Made by a program: the position numbers and the translations under genes. Positions 27,703 through 35,244 of a DNA stretch of 64,000 nucleotides are shown here, piece by piece. The DNA is taken from contig NZ_LWBP01000001.1 of the NCBI RefSeq assembly GCF_002078015.1, forward strand, positions 248,001-312,000. The letters are read 5' to 3'. The notes beneath the pieces are model-generated. The model did not search any database and was not told the DNA's origin. It worked only from the letters and a program-made list of their open reading frames with translations. The stretch comes from Niastella populi. GTDB taxonomy: Bacteria; Bacteroidota; Bacteroidia; Chitinophagales; Chitinophagaceae. Within the stretch, counting starts at the first letter, position 1; each line of letters starts with the position of its first letter.

Positions 27703-27783
27703 ATGAATAGAAATACAATTTATAAATTATTTCCCTGCCCTTGTTGTGACTATAAAATTCCTGGGAGTTGTAGAAAAGGATAG
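27703..27783 (+). pseudogene. Remnant of a Cys-rich CPCC-type gene (orphan immunity candidate)
   Basis: A 26-codon frame reads MNRNTIYKLFPCPCCDYKIPGS and stops. The CPCC-x-YK block matches the start of the Cys_rich_CPCC family, whose members are common as immunity genes next to polymorphic toxins. Everything after the first motif is lost. It lies 4.7 kb from the Rhs tip, as expected for old tip/immunity debris. Confidence 0.55.
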
Positions 27784-27866
27784 AATGCTTAAATATAGAA
27801 AGTAAATGTAGATGTTAAACGAAAAAATACCATCGTAAAAATTACAGAACATGAGAGTGTTTAATA

Positions 27867-27894
27867 GCCATTGCCTTAAGCAGTGGCTTTTTGG
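27867..27894 (+). terminator. Terminator hairpin
   Basis: GCCATTGC pairs with GCAGTGGC around CTTAA, followed by five T. It is a near duplicate of the hairpin at 27609. Confidence 0.7.
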
Positions 27895-28021
27895 TGCTCG
27901 TTCTATGTAAAAACGTACTGGTTATTTGAAAATATAATATGGAGTATTTGACAAAAATTACAGAAACTGTATATTAGCGCGGCTATTCCAGAACGGAATT
28001 GCCGTAAATCCTACATCTCTT

Positions 28022-28471
28022 ATGAACCTGACTACTTTTTTAACGCTTTTAGTTTCCTCGTTTTTACCCAATTCATCGATCAAAACAGCTCATGACCCGC
28101 AACCTGCATTGGGATGCGCAAGTTATGTTGATGCCAAACTTAATCTGACTGTATATACCGGTGTAGATAAAGAACCGGAATTTCCGGGCGGATCGTCTGC
28201 TTTGGGACAGTATATTAACAGCAACCTCATCGAGGGGAATCTTGACCCCGCTGTTGATTGCAATGTCAAATTAAAAATGATCGTAGATGCTGCCGGAAAA
28301 ATCCAAAAAGCAGTGCCTATGCATGGCGATATAGAGGTGAAAGAACCGAATGCCAATGAAAAAGAGGTAATGCGCGTGTATCTTAAATCAGGGGTTTGGG
28401 TACCCGGCAAATGCGGGGGAAACGCCGTCGCGGCTGAATTTGTGCAATCGTTTACTCCCTGCATCAAGTAA
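28022..28471 (+). CDS. Secreted small protein with TonB C-terminal-like domain
   Basis: 149 residues with an N-terminal hydrophobic segment (1-19). The motif VDKEPEFPGGSSALGQYINSNL is the hallmark that opens TonB C-terminal domains in Bacteroidota, followed by the strand pairs VKLKMIVDAAGKIQKAVP and VWVPGKCGG. There is no proline-rich linker or ExbD anchor, so it is not a working TonB by itself. Four Cys residues (32, 80, 132, 147 by rough count) may form disulfides. A terminator follows 21 bases after the stop, so it is a single-gene unit. Confidence 0.75.
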   Translation: MNLTTFLTLLVSSFLPNSSIKTAHDPQPALGCASYVDAKLNLTVYTGVDKEPEFPGGSSALGQYINSNLIEGNLDPAVDCNVKLKMIVDAAGKIQKAVPMHGDIEVKEPNANEKEVMRVYLKSGVWVPGKCGGNAVAAEFVQSFTPCIK

Positions 28472-28491
28472 AAATATTTTTTGCTGGTGAT

Positions 28492-28523
28492 AGCCATCTG
28501 CCAACGGGCGGATGGCTTTTTTT
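28492..28523 (+). terminator. Terminator of the TonB-like gene
   Basis: AGCCATCTGCC pairs with GGCGGATGGCT around AACG, followed by seven T. Confidence 0.85.
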
Positions 28524-28645
28524 GTGCCCAACGGGTAGTAATAGGTGCTACCGCAATACTATTTAACGAAATAGAGCAATTGTTCTGTACAAAAAAGTAT
28601 AACCATAATATTTACCTCTTCCGGAATAAAATTAATATTTTTACA

Positions 28646-28653
28646 TACATTTG
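28646..28653 (+). promoter_or_regulatory. Bacteroidota -7 element (TACATTTG)
   Basis: It matches TAnnTTTG. Transcription would begin near 28660, which rules out the TTG start at 28651 and supports the ATG at 28768 for the lipoprotein gene. A clear -33 box is not seen. Confidence 0.5.
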
Positions 28654-28767
28654 CCCGCCTTAAAATTCGTCCAATCTTCTACTAAAGACATTTCCCGTTT
28701 TCGATCCCATTTAAAAGGTATTTTAAACAGTTTTCAAAACCTTAAAAGAATAATAACCCTAAATTTT

Positions 28768-29550
28768 ATGTTCAGGTCTCACTGTGTGTTGGGCATTTTA
28801 TTGCTCTCGTTATTTTTTTCCGTTTTGTTCGGATGTAAAAAAGTCTCCGAGGAAGAAAACTGTTCGGCCATACAACAAGTGACGATAGCAGCTGAAAAGA
28901 ACAGTTTTTATGTTGGCGATGAAATTTATTTAAGAGCCAAATTTGATGATTTATCTTTTTCCGCTTATTACAGTTGGACTCACACAAATCGCGTAAATAA
29001 TATATCCACCTCACCAGAGGTGCATATTCATTCTGCTGAAAAGGCCGATGAGGGATGGTTTTATATGCAGGTAAGCTATCCCGGATGCGCTGTTCTAATA
29101 GACAGTGTGTATGTATCTGTTAAAAACAAACCAGCGGTTTCACCCTGTAATCCAACTAATAATGCAGTAACCTTTTCGACAATACCCGATATTGCTCCTG
29201 CTACGGTTACCTGGTCATATGATGATGGATGGAAACGTAGAGTATTAGAAGCCTACAGTGATTGGATATATCCTGATTTCAAAATTTACTTTAATACTTT
29301 TTGGGATGCCAAAGAACCTGAAGACGGTGAATACAATATTGTTGGTATGGCGGCAACTAATGAATATCCTCCATATACGGTTTATATCAGCTCCCTATAC
29401 TCTGGAATTTTCCTTCAGGCTGGCTCAGGTAAAGTGTACGTGTCGCATGTTAATAACAAACTTCGAGTTACCTTCTGTAATATAACGCTTAGTGGTTACT
29501 CGGGTGGACCTGTGAAGACTACAGCCACCGGAGCACTTACTGCACCATAA
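28768..29550 (+). CDS. Lipoprotein with Ig/PKD-like domain, unknown function
   Basis: 260 residues. From the ATG at 28768 the protein begins MFRSHCVLGILLLSLFFSVLFGC, a lipoprotein signal with lipobox LFGC. An Ig/PKD-like beta domain follows (about 30-125: EKNSFYVGDEIYLRAKF...YYSWTH). The C-terminal half contains PATVTWSYDDGW and IYFNTFWDAKEPEDGEYNIV, seen in small Bacteroidota surface lipoproteins of unknown role. The longer frame from 28651 uses TTG and lies on top of the promoter. It sits in the accessory zone. Confidence 0.7.
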   Translation: MFRSHCVLGILLLSLFFSVLFGCKKVSEEENCSAIQQVTIAAEKNSFYVGDEIYLRAKFDDLSFSAYYSWTHTNRVNNISTSPEVHIHSAEKADEGWFYMQVSYPGCAVLIDSVYVSVKNKPAVSPCNPTNNAVTFSTIPDIAPATVTWSYDDGWKRRVLEAYSDWIYPDFKIYFNTFWDAKEPEDGEYNIVGMAATNEYPPYTVYISSLYSGIFLQAGSGKVYVSHVNNKLRVTFCNITLSGYSGGPVKTTATGALTAP

Positions 29551-29605
29551 GCATAATATGTATAAAAATGTAATTAAATCAATAACAAATATTCAAAGAC
29601 TGTAA

Positions 29606-30088
29606 ATGATGAAGCTTTTAACTCCAATTGTTTTAATAGGAGTACTGATCTTAAATACACAATGTGGGCCTACAATAAGAATTACAGAAAATGACAAAGA
29701 CCAACTGGATCCTAATTTTGCAGGCTATACTGGTACTTTATTAGTAATAAAAAACCGTGATAACAATCGTTACAATAGTTTTGACAGGTATACAATTAAA
29801 GGTCTCCGAAAATATTACAAAGGTGATTTCATTATCATAAGAGAAAAAGATTTGTCAAAATATTCCGACCTGGACAAATATCGATTTTTAGTAAGAGCCA
29901 TAGTTATAGGGCACTATGGAGGAAATTTTAATGGACGGGCTGTTTATGACGATAAAAGCCATTACTACATGAAAGATCGAAAAACTCAAAAAGAATATAA
30001 AACGAGAGAATATACAGGTTACATGGCTATGGATCAGTTTCCTATAGCAATTGAAGCATTAAGGGTATCAAAACAGAAAGAGCAATAA
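29606..30088 (+). CDS. Hypothetical lipoprotein
   Basis: 160 residues. MMKLLTPIVLIGVLILNTQC is a lipoprotein signal with Cys at about 20. The mature part is rich in charged and aromatic residues (KGLRKYYKGDFIIIREKDL, KYRFLVRAIVIGHYGG) with no motif I recognise. It has 56 bases to the preceding gene and a terminator behind it. AT-rich like its neighbours. Confidence 0.7.
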   Translation: MMKLLTPIVLIGVLILNTQCGPTIRITENDKDQLDPNFAGYTGTLLVIKNRDNNRYNSFDRYTIKGLRKYYKGDFIIIREKDLSKYSDLDKYRFLVRAIVIGHYGGNFNGRAVYDDKSHYYMKDRKTQKEYKTREYTGYMAMDQFPIAIEALRVSKQKEQ

Positions 30089-30120
30089 AATTAAATTAGT
30101 GATATAAAATAGAGTAGAAT

Positions 30121-30154
30121 AGTAAGGTTGTAGTGTAACCTTACTGTGTTTTTT
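30121..30154 (+). terminator. Terminator of the hypothetical lipoprotein gene
   Basis: AGTAAGGTT pairs with AACCTTACT over a 7-base loop and is followed by a G/T run with six T. It lies 33 bases after the stop. Confidence 0.8.
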
Positions 30155-30155
30155 G

Positions 30156-30267
30156 AAGAGGTTGTCTCAAAAGTAAACTGAAGGCTCTGAGAATTTTCTA
30201 AACGAAAATTTTCTCCATCAGGTACCCGGGAAAAATCGGACAAAAATTACTTTTGAGGCAGCCTCTT
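30156..30267. repeat. Long inverted repeat between convergent genes
   Basis: AAGAGGTTGTCTCAAAAGTAA (first 20 of it, 30156-30176) pairs with the reverse of 30247-30267 (two mismatches) around a 70-base interior, which itself contains a GAGAATTTTC/GAAAATTTTC near-palindrome. It may be a bidirectional terminator for the convergent genes or a small palindromic mobile repeat. Confidence 0.65.
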
Positions 30268-30278
30268 TTCTTTGTATC

Positions 30279-30830
30279 TTAATATGCTGACAGCAGTTTA
30301 TCTTTATCATCTGAGAGACCATATGCATCCGCGTCAGTCAGGTGTCCGTCTAAACTGCTTACCCGTGTAAGTTTTTTACCCTGCCGAAATACAAGTTGCA
30401 ATCCATGCTCTTCTTCCCATTCACAATTTAAGCTAATGCTGATATAAATGTCCTGGTCACGCCTGTGACGCCTTTGAACGGTAATTCCATGCGGTGTGAC
30501 GAAGTTCCAGATGGATTGCTCGTTCTCCAGTTCCTTAAGTTCTTCACTTAAGCTGGATGTCCCTGCAGCACACTTGAAATCTTCTAAATTATCAAATACA
30601 AATGATGAAATAGCCAGGCGGTCGTCCTTTCCTTTTTGCAGGAAGTTAGACAAGGCCTCATCTGCCTGTTGCAAAAAAAAGTAATCCTGACCGGGGGTAA
30701 AACCGACCATGGTAACGCAAAGCCTGGTGTTATCAAAGAATGGTATGGGTATAAACTCTGCGTGCCACCAATTATTGAATTCCTCATCCTGCGTAAGGTC
30801 GCCTATAACCTTTGACGTGATTGTTTTCAT
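30279..30830 (-). CDS. Hypothetical protein, possibly DUF6985-like
   Basis: 183 residues, no signal, acidic, cytoplasmic. The ATG at 30830 was preferred over a frame extension to 30875 because the extension is hydrophobic and odd and the body begins MKTITSKVIGDLTQDEEFNNWW. The C-terminal half (ISISLNCEWEEEHGLQLVF...LTRVSSLDGHLTDADAYG) is reminiscent of the DUF6985 group seen beside polymorphic toxin loci, but I cannot confirm it. Convergent with the lipoprotein gene through the inverted repeat. Confidence 0.65.
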   Translation of the reverse strand: MKTITSKVIGDLTQDEEFNNWWHAEFIPIPFFDNTRLCVTMVGFTPGQDYFFLQQADEALSNFLQKGKDDRLAISSFVFDNLEDFKCAAGTSSLSEELKELENEQSIWNFVTPHGITVQRRHRRDQDIYISISLNCEWEEEHGLQLVFRQGKKLTRVSSLDGHLTDADAYGLSDDKDKLLSAY

Positions 30831-31258
30831 TTGATAAAGATTGGTAATATAATAGTTGGCAATATACAAATACATTGGGAGAATCCTATATCAGCTTTAC
30901 ACTATAAATCCAAAAGATACGATTAACATGCGGTCGCTAAAGAACGGCACAAATATAGATACAACATCCGCCAGGGTGCTGGTAAATATTATTCATGATT
31001 TTATAAAGGTTGTGGATAGTAATCAGAAGAAGGATAAAGCGAACAGACATAAATAATCTTACCTGGTTTCAAAGATCTAACTTACCTTGACTAAATATTA
31101 GAATTGATTCTGATCAGGATATTTTTTGATAGCTTGTATTGCTCCAATTTTTTTCCTAAGTTTATACATCCCACCGGCTTCATCCAGCCTCTATGTAAAC
31201 CCGCTCTGATTGGTAAAGATTAGTAATTGTATTTAATACATAATCTAAATCGTTTACC
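30831..31258. other. Intergenic stretch without a confident gene
   Basis: A 42-codon frame from ATG 30928 to 31056 (MRSLKNGTNIDTTSARVLVN...) has no features and unknown status. CAAATATA at 30950-30957 would be a minus-strand TATATTTG -7 element, 120 bases before the minus-strand gene. Otherwise AT-rich sequence with nothing recognisable. Confidence 0.4.
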
Positions 31259-31702
31259 ATGGATATGGATGAATTCTTCAACTCGCCCGAAGCAAGGCGG
31301 CAGGCTGAAAAATTGAAACAGAAAGCGCGCTTGTCAATCGCTACGCTAAAACCACAGGATACGCCATGGGCTACTGTTTACGGGTTAAACTACCTGACCG
31401 CTGAAACAATTGAGATAGTCACACCAAGGGTTATGGATTGGTTCGATAAAAATCCATATGGGGAGCCTCATTACTGCCGCAAAGATAATTACCAGCTAGT
31501 TTTATGGACCAACCAGGTAGCCGAATTGCTTAATAAGGATATACGAACTGCACAGAGAATACTGGCAGTAAACCGCATTTTTTTTAGTAAACCTCCCAGG
31601 TATCATATTACGGTTAACGAATTTTGTTGTATACACGACAGGTCTGAAGAAGAGATCCGGATAACATTGAAGAAAATAAAACCAGATATGAGCATACACT
31701 AA
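31259..31702 (+). CDS. Small protein with C-terminal ITVNEFC domain, putative DNA-binding (paralogue 1)
   Basis: 147 residues, basic, cytoplasmic. An N-terminal variable part (1-75) precedes a domain with LLNKDIRTAQRILAVNR...ITVNEFCCIHDRSEEEIRITLKKI. The first part looks like a recognition helix of a small helix-turn-helix domain used in Bacteroidota proteins, where R-x-A-Q and a following FC are conserved. The same layout occurs in the next gene 34 bases on, so they are tandem paralogues. The function is unknown; a role in gene control is inference. The 42-bp tandem repeat lies right after the second gene. Confidence 0.65.
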   Translation: MDMDEFFNSPEARRQAEKLKQKARLSIATLKPQDTPWATVYGLNYLTAETIEIVTPRVMDWFDKNPYGEPHYCRKDNYQLVLWTNQVAELLNKDIRTAQRILAVNRIFFSKPPRYHITVNEFCCIHDRSEEEIRITLKKIKPDMSIH

Positions 31703-31736
31703 TGCCCACCGCACAACCACTATAAATAACTTTTAG

Positions 31737-31973
31737 ATGAAAGAAAAGGCTACATCCGGCTCGTCAGGTTTTTATAAGGCTTCCTTCATAGAAACCTGGC
31801 AGGTGTCACTATTATTAGGCATGCATATCCGCAATGCCCAGGAGATGCTTAAAAATATGCGCCGGGAGTTGAAGAAACCTAAAAATGCCGGTATAACCGT
31901 AAATGAGTTTTGCGCTAAAAGGAAACTTCCACTTAAGGAAACACTCAAAGCATTGGAACACATGTCGTCCTGA
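31737..31973 (+). CDS. Small paralogue with ITVNEFC domain (paralogue 2)
   Basis: 78 residues. LLLGMHIRNAQEMLKNMRR...ITVNEFCAKRKLPLKETLKAL aligns with residues about 83-143 of the preceding protein: the I-R-x-A-Q helix, a KP turn and the exact ITVNEFC motif. It lacks the long N-terminal part of its neighbour. It is in the same direction with a 34-base gap. Its stop is immediately before the degenerate repeat array. Confidence 0.65.
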   Translation: MKEKATSGSSGFYKASFIETWQVSLLLGMHIRNAQEMLKNMRRELKKPKNAGITVNEFCAKRKLPLKETLKALEHMSS

Positions 31974-32012
31974 TCAACCTCCAACATATTTTGGGGTTTA
32001 TTAATAGTTTGT

Positions 32013-32375
32013 AGCGGTACGCTAAAACCTCAAAACGCACCGTTTCCGTGCAGAAACAGTACGTTATAACCTGGCAGCACTCCATTTGTAGCTTGAAACA
32101 GTTAGCCACACAATGTTAGCACCCCATTTCAAGCTACCAACAGTACGGCACAAACTATTTTAACTCATTTATACGTTAAAATGGTACGCTATAAATTAAT
32201 AATGCCCCATTTTTCCCTTTAAACACCAGGTTACAACTAATAAGACCCAATTTTAGTTTGAAGCAATACACGATTAACTTGTAAGACCACATTTCAGGTT
32301 TGTATAAGTACGCCACAAACTTTTAGGGCTCGTTTATGCATTAAAACGATACGCTGCAAACTATCAGCGATCCTG
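32013..32375. repeat. Degenerate tandem repeat, about nine units of 40-42 bp
   Basis: Units share a core TACGCYAYAAACT and, some 25 bases later, CCCCATTT. Core starts fall at 32018, 32060, 32102, 32144, 32185, 32227, 32267, 32309 and 32350, a spacing of 42, 42, 42, 41, 42, 40, 42 and 41. Units differ at about a third of positions. The units at 32144-32185 and 32309-32350 are most alike, hinting at a longer-order duplication. The minus strand is open over part of it as a 14-residue periodic frame but stops occur in two units, so coding is not supported. CRISPR is ruled out by the lack of identical repeats. Confidence 0.75.
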
Positions 32376-32534
32376 ATTGTAACAGTAACTATAATATGCT
32401 TTCCGCCACCTTCCTTCCAGAATTTACCTTCACTTGATCTTAGTCAAGCATAATAATAATTTTGCAAGCCAAAAAGCTAAAGAAGTTAGAAATAACGAGT
32501 TTAAACGGGAAACGCGTTTTTAGACCGCCGAAAA

Positions 32535-32567
32535 TTTGGATTTCACTTTTATATGATATTATCTTTG
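32535..32567 (+). promoter_or_regulatory. Bacteroidota-type promoter (TTTG, then TATCTTTG)
   Basis: TTTG at 32535-32538 and TATCTTTG at 32560-32567 (TAnnTTTG) are 21 bases apart, within the normal range. It would drive transcription toward 32953 with a long leader. Confidence 0.6.
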
Positions 32568-32727
32568 TATGGAACAATGACATCTGAATGAATAACCGAA
32601 GTTGCTGTTCACTACGTAGCAACAGGTTGGAAAAGTCAAACGGGTTAAACCGGTTAACCACTTTTGATCGTTCAACTTAAAAGGATCCTGCAGTAAAACG
32701 GTTTGCAAACAGGAAATGCTGATCACT

Positions 32728-32743
32728 TGTATTGGCCAATACA
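32728..32743. promoter_or_regulatory. 16-bp perfect palindrome
   Basis: TGTATTGGCCAATACA is its own reverse complement. It lies in the leader of the 203-aa gene and may be an operator for a dimeric regulator. Confidence 0.4.
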
Positions 32744-32952
32744 TTTCTTATTCCCGTCCGGCCTTTAATGTATCAATAACTCAATGACTATTCGTCGCCA
32801 GGCTTAGCGAATATGCTATAGCTTTATTAAGGAGCGCGATGCCGCAAGGTTATCGGGAGATCATAGCGTGCCTGCCTTCTTCCCTTTAAAAAACAATCGG
32901 GAATGAGTCAGGCGGAACAACACCCTTTTATTCACTATTTAAATTTAATTGT

Positions 32953-33564
32953 ATGAGAGAGATACGCGCAAAGTTCGTAAAACGCGAGAGCGAATTACCA
33001 ACAACAATAGAACGCCTTGAAAAAATGGAAAACAATCCCGCTTTTCCCAATCCTCCTGCTGAACTGGCTGAGCTTAAAGCAATGCGGATCACATTTCAGA
33101 CCGCACGTGCAAACGCTAAAACCGGTGACAAGGAGAAGGTGGCCATCAAAAACAACCTGAAGGCTGCTATCCTGGATAAGCTGCAAATAGTGGCGGAATA
33201 CGTAACCGTAACCAGCAAAGGCGACAGGGCGCTGATCCTAAACAGCGGTTTCGACGTTGCCGGTGAAAGCGCCAGCACGTATGACCTGCCACCATCCATT
33301 GAAATACTGGAAGTTAACCTGGGCTCATCTGGTAAAGCAACTACCCGGGTAAAAAACGTAACGGGGGCCAAAGCCTACGTTCATCAGTATACTATGGAGC
33401 CGCCAGGTATTAATACCGTGTGGAGCGGCGGGGAAGGCTTGTCCGAAGGTAGCTATACCTTCGAGGGCCTCGCCTCCGAAAAGCGGCACTGGTTCCGCGT
33501 GGTAGCCATCGGCTATAACAGGCAACGGGGCTATTCGCCGATTGTATCCATGGTTATTCAATAA
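32953..33564 (+). CDS. Conserved Bacteroidota protein with C-terminal FN3-like domain
   Basis: 203 residues, no signal peptide. The N-terminal part (1-80) is helical and charged (ERLEKMENNPAFPNPPAEL); the C-terminal part (about 110-203) reads AYVHQYTMEPPG...WSGGEGLSEGSYTFEGL...HWFRVVAIG, the strand pattern of a fibronectin-type-III fold. I recall the family as a recurrent one in Chitinophagaceae of unknown function. It is followed by a strong terminator, so it is a single-gene unit with a very long leader. Confidence 0.7.
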   Translation: MREIRAKFVKRESELPTTIERLEKMENNPAFPNPPAELAELKAMRITFQTARANAKTGDKEKVAIKNNLKAAILDKLQIVAEYVTVTSKGDRALILNSGFDVAGESASTYDLPPSIEILEVNLGSSGKATTRVKNVTGAKAYVHQYTMEPPGINTVWSGGEGLSEGSYTFEGLASEKRHWFRVVAIGYNRQRGYSPIVSMVIQ

Positions 33565-33597
33565 CCTCACATAGTTAATTGTCCTTTGCAGGATTAC

Positions 33598-33637
33598 ACG
33601 AGGCTGTCCCGATTTATCGGGACGGCCTCGTTTGGTT
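33598..33637 (+). terminator. Terminator of the FN3-like gene
   Basis: ACGAGGC-TGTCCCGAT pairs with ATCGGGACG-GCCTCGT to form a long stem with a 2-base loop, followed by TTTGGTTT. It overlaps the upstream extension of the OmpA frame, so that extension is not the real start. Confidence 0.9.
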
Positions 33638-33644
33638 TGTGTAA

Positions 33645-33652
33645 TAGCTTTG
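33645..33652 (+). promoter_or_regulatory. Bacteroidota -7 element (TAGCTTTG) before the OmpA gene
   Basis: It matches TAnnTTTG directly behind a terminator. Transcription would begin near 33659, about 70 bases before the GTG start at 33730. No clear -33 box is seen. Confidence 0.5.
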
Positions 33653-33729
33653 TCACGCCAGTTCACGAAGCGAATTTTATCTGTATTTTTAACACCGCAA
33701 ATTTTAACCCCGTTTGCACTTTTACCCAG

Positions 33730-34977
33730 GTGGCCAAAATTGTCAATCGCCTTCTCAGTTTCGTTATCGTTAGCTGTTTACCAGCCATTCAGGCCAAAGC
33801 ACAGGTTCCACCCGCCGGTTTTACAAAAACGCCGGCCATCGGCGTGCACCTGGCTTATTTCGATTTCAATGGCGCTGATAAGTTGTCTCACTTTGGCAGG
33901 CGCATGAAACCCGGTCTCGCCCTGCATTTTCAAAACAATTTGTCGAAACGGTTCGATTATACCATTTCCCTTGCCGGCGCTTTTCTTGAATTTCCCGGCG
34001 AAAAAAGCGGCGCCACCAATGAAGATGATAAACAACTGTTGCTGGAAAATGATTTCGCCATCCGGGCGCGGCTGCTTAGATCGCCCGCCCTGTTCAACCC
34101 ATATATACTGGCGGGAATAGGATGGTCGCAGTACGACAACCGGTTCGCATCATACGCCCCAGCCGGCGCCGGCGTACAGGTAAACATTACCCCCGATCTC
34201 TTTCTGCTGGTGAACACACAATACCGTATCCGGCTTACCTCGCAGCAGCAAGGTCACTTTTTTCATAGCATCGGCATTGCCGGCGCCATCAGCCGCAAAA
34301 AGATCGTTCACGCACAACCGCAGCCCATTCCTTTGCCTGTTGTAAAAAAAGCTGTTCATTCAGACAGTGATGGCGATGGCATCCTCGATAGCCTCGATGC
34401 CTGTCCGCAGGTTCCCGGTGTGGCGCAGTTTAAGGGCTGTCCGGTTCCCGACCGGGATGGCGACGGCATCTATGATGCGGATGATGCATGCCCCGACGTA
34501 AAAGGGATCATTGAATATAAAGGCTGTCCCATGCCCGATAAAGACCTGGATGGGGTCGCCGATTCGTTGGATAAATGCCCCGAACTGGCAGGCAGCGCGG
34601 TAAATGGCGGTTGTCCGGAAACTGCCGTGTTAAGATCAATTTTCAATTGGGCTGCGCAAAATATTTTTTTCGAAAATGACAGCCATCGTTTGCTGACCAG
34701 CTCTTTTACCGCTCTTGATTCGGTGGCTAATTTAATGAAGAAGTATCCCGTCATTCAACTCACCATCGAAGGGCATACCGATAATGTGGGCGGCATACAG
34801 TATAATCAAACATTAAGCGAAAAACGTGCCGGCGCCGTATTGCAATACCTGGTGAAGGCGGGTATAGATACAAGTCGCCTGAAAGCTGTGGGATACGGCC
34901 GGCAACAACCGGTGGCGGATAATAACACGGCGGAAGGAAGAGCGATGAACAGGAGAGTGGTGTTGAAAATGCAGTAG
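33730..34977 (+). CDS. OmpA-family outer-membrane protein with thrombospondin type-3 repeats
   Basis: 415 residues from GTG 33730, which gives a signal peptide ([25 protein letters not shown]); earlier codons lie on top of the terminator. About 30-190 is a barrel-like part. Three calcium-binding TSP3-type units follow ([45 protein letters not shown]), then an OmpA/MotB peptidoglycan-binding domain ([12 protein letters not shown]...LKAVGYG). It links outer membrane and cell wall. It is the end of a single-gene unit; repeats of the intergenic family follow. Confidence 0.85.
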   Translation: MAKIVNRLLSFVIVSCLPAIQAKAQVPPAGFTKTPAIGVHLAYFDFNGADKLSHFGRRMKPGLALHFQNNLSKRFDYTISLAGAFLEFPGEKSGATNEDDKQLLLENDFAIRARLLRSPALFNPYILAGIGWSQYDNRFASYAPAGAGVQVNITPDLFLLVNTQYRIRLTSQQQGHFFHSIGIAGAISRKKIVHAQPQPIPLPVVKKAVHSDSDGDGILDSLDACPQVPGVAQFKGCPVPDRDGDGIYDADDACPDVKGIIEYKGCPMPDKDLDGVADSLDKCPELAGSAVNGGCPETAVLRSIFNWAAQNIFFENDSHRLLTSSFTALDSVANLMKKYPVIQLTIEGHTDNVGGIQYNQTLSEKRAGAVLQYLVKAGIDTSRLKAVGYGRQQPVADNNTAEGRAMNRRVVLKMQ

Positions 34978-35244
34978 GGAAATTCGGAATATTGAATATC
35001 GAATGTTCAATGTCGAATGTCGAAGTGAAAGCCGGGAATGAAAAAGAAAATACAAGAGTAAGTTGAAAAGGTGGTAGAGGTGATGGAGTTGATAAAGGTA
35101 GACAACCGACTGATGAGTTTTAAAGTTTAATGCTGCCCATTTGAAACGTAAGCGAAGGCGGGTCGAAGCCTCCAAAAAGCTACAGGTTACAGCTATTGAT
35201 CAGTCCGCCCGAATGTAAACAACCACAAACAACAAACAACGAAC
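34978..35244. repeat. Intergenic short-period repeat region between convergent genes
   Basis: Directly after the OmpA stop comes GAATATTGAATATCGAATG with more GAATGTCGAA copies, then GTTGAAAAGGTGGTAGAGG and GTTGATAAAGG (9-base period), and near 35210-35240 C/A-rich heptamers, sense for the minus-strand gene. It contains AAATACA, the word shared by the other boundaries. Confidence 0.6.

Larger units (their letters stand above)
26911..28021. other. Non-coding mosaic of mobile-element debris
   Basis: About 1.1 kb without an intact gene. It holds a pure purine tract and a small hairpin near 27161-27212, the second 59-bp repeat, a truncated antitoxin, a CPCC-immunity scrap and three terminator-like hairpins. 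I see nothing recognisable in 26911-27160 or 27213-27341; a possible IS end (TGTCCGGCTAAAT near 27319) is too weak to call. Confidence 0.6.
32376..32952. other. Long palindrome-rich leader without a gene
   Basis: About 580 bases between the repeat array and the next gene. It contains a good promoter (32535-32567) about 390 bases before the start codon and several perfect palindromes: GTTTGCAAAC (32701-32710), a 16-base one at 32728-32743, and GGTTAACC-type half sites near 32650. No open frame is convincing and I recognise no riboswitch. Confidence 0.5.

Noticed and set aside
28651-28767. N-terminal extension of the lipoprotein from TTG 28651
   Set aside because: It overlaps a TACATTTG promoter element; the lipoprotein signal begins at ATG 28768.
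30928-31056. 42-codon open frame
   Set aside because: No domain, no start-site evidence and a candidate minus-strand promoter element lies within it; kept only as a note in the gap entry.
32013-32375. Possible CRISPR array
   Set aside because: Units drift at about a third of positions and there are no unique spacers between identical repeats; no cas gene is near.
33586-33729. N-terminal extension of the OmpA/TSP3 protein from a TTG at 33586
   Set aside because: It runs through a strong terminator and a -7 promoter element; the signal peptide begins at the GTG at 33730.
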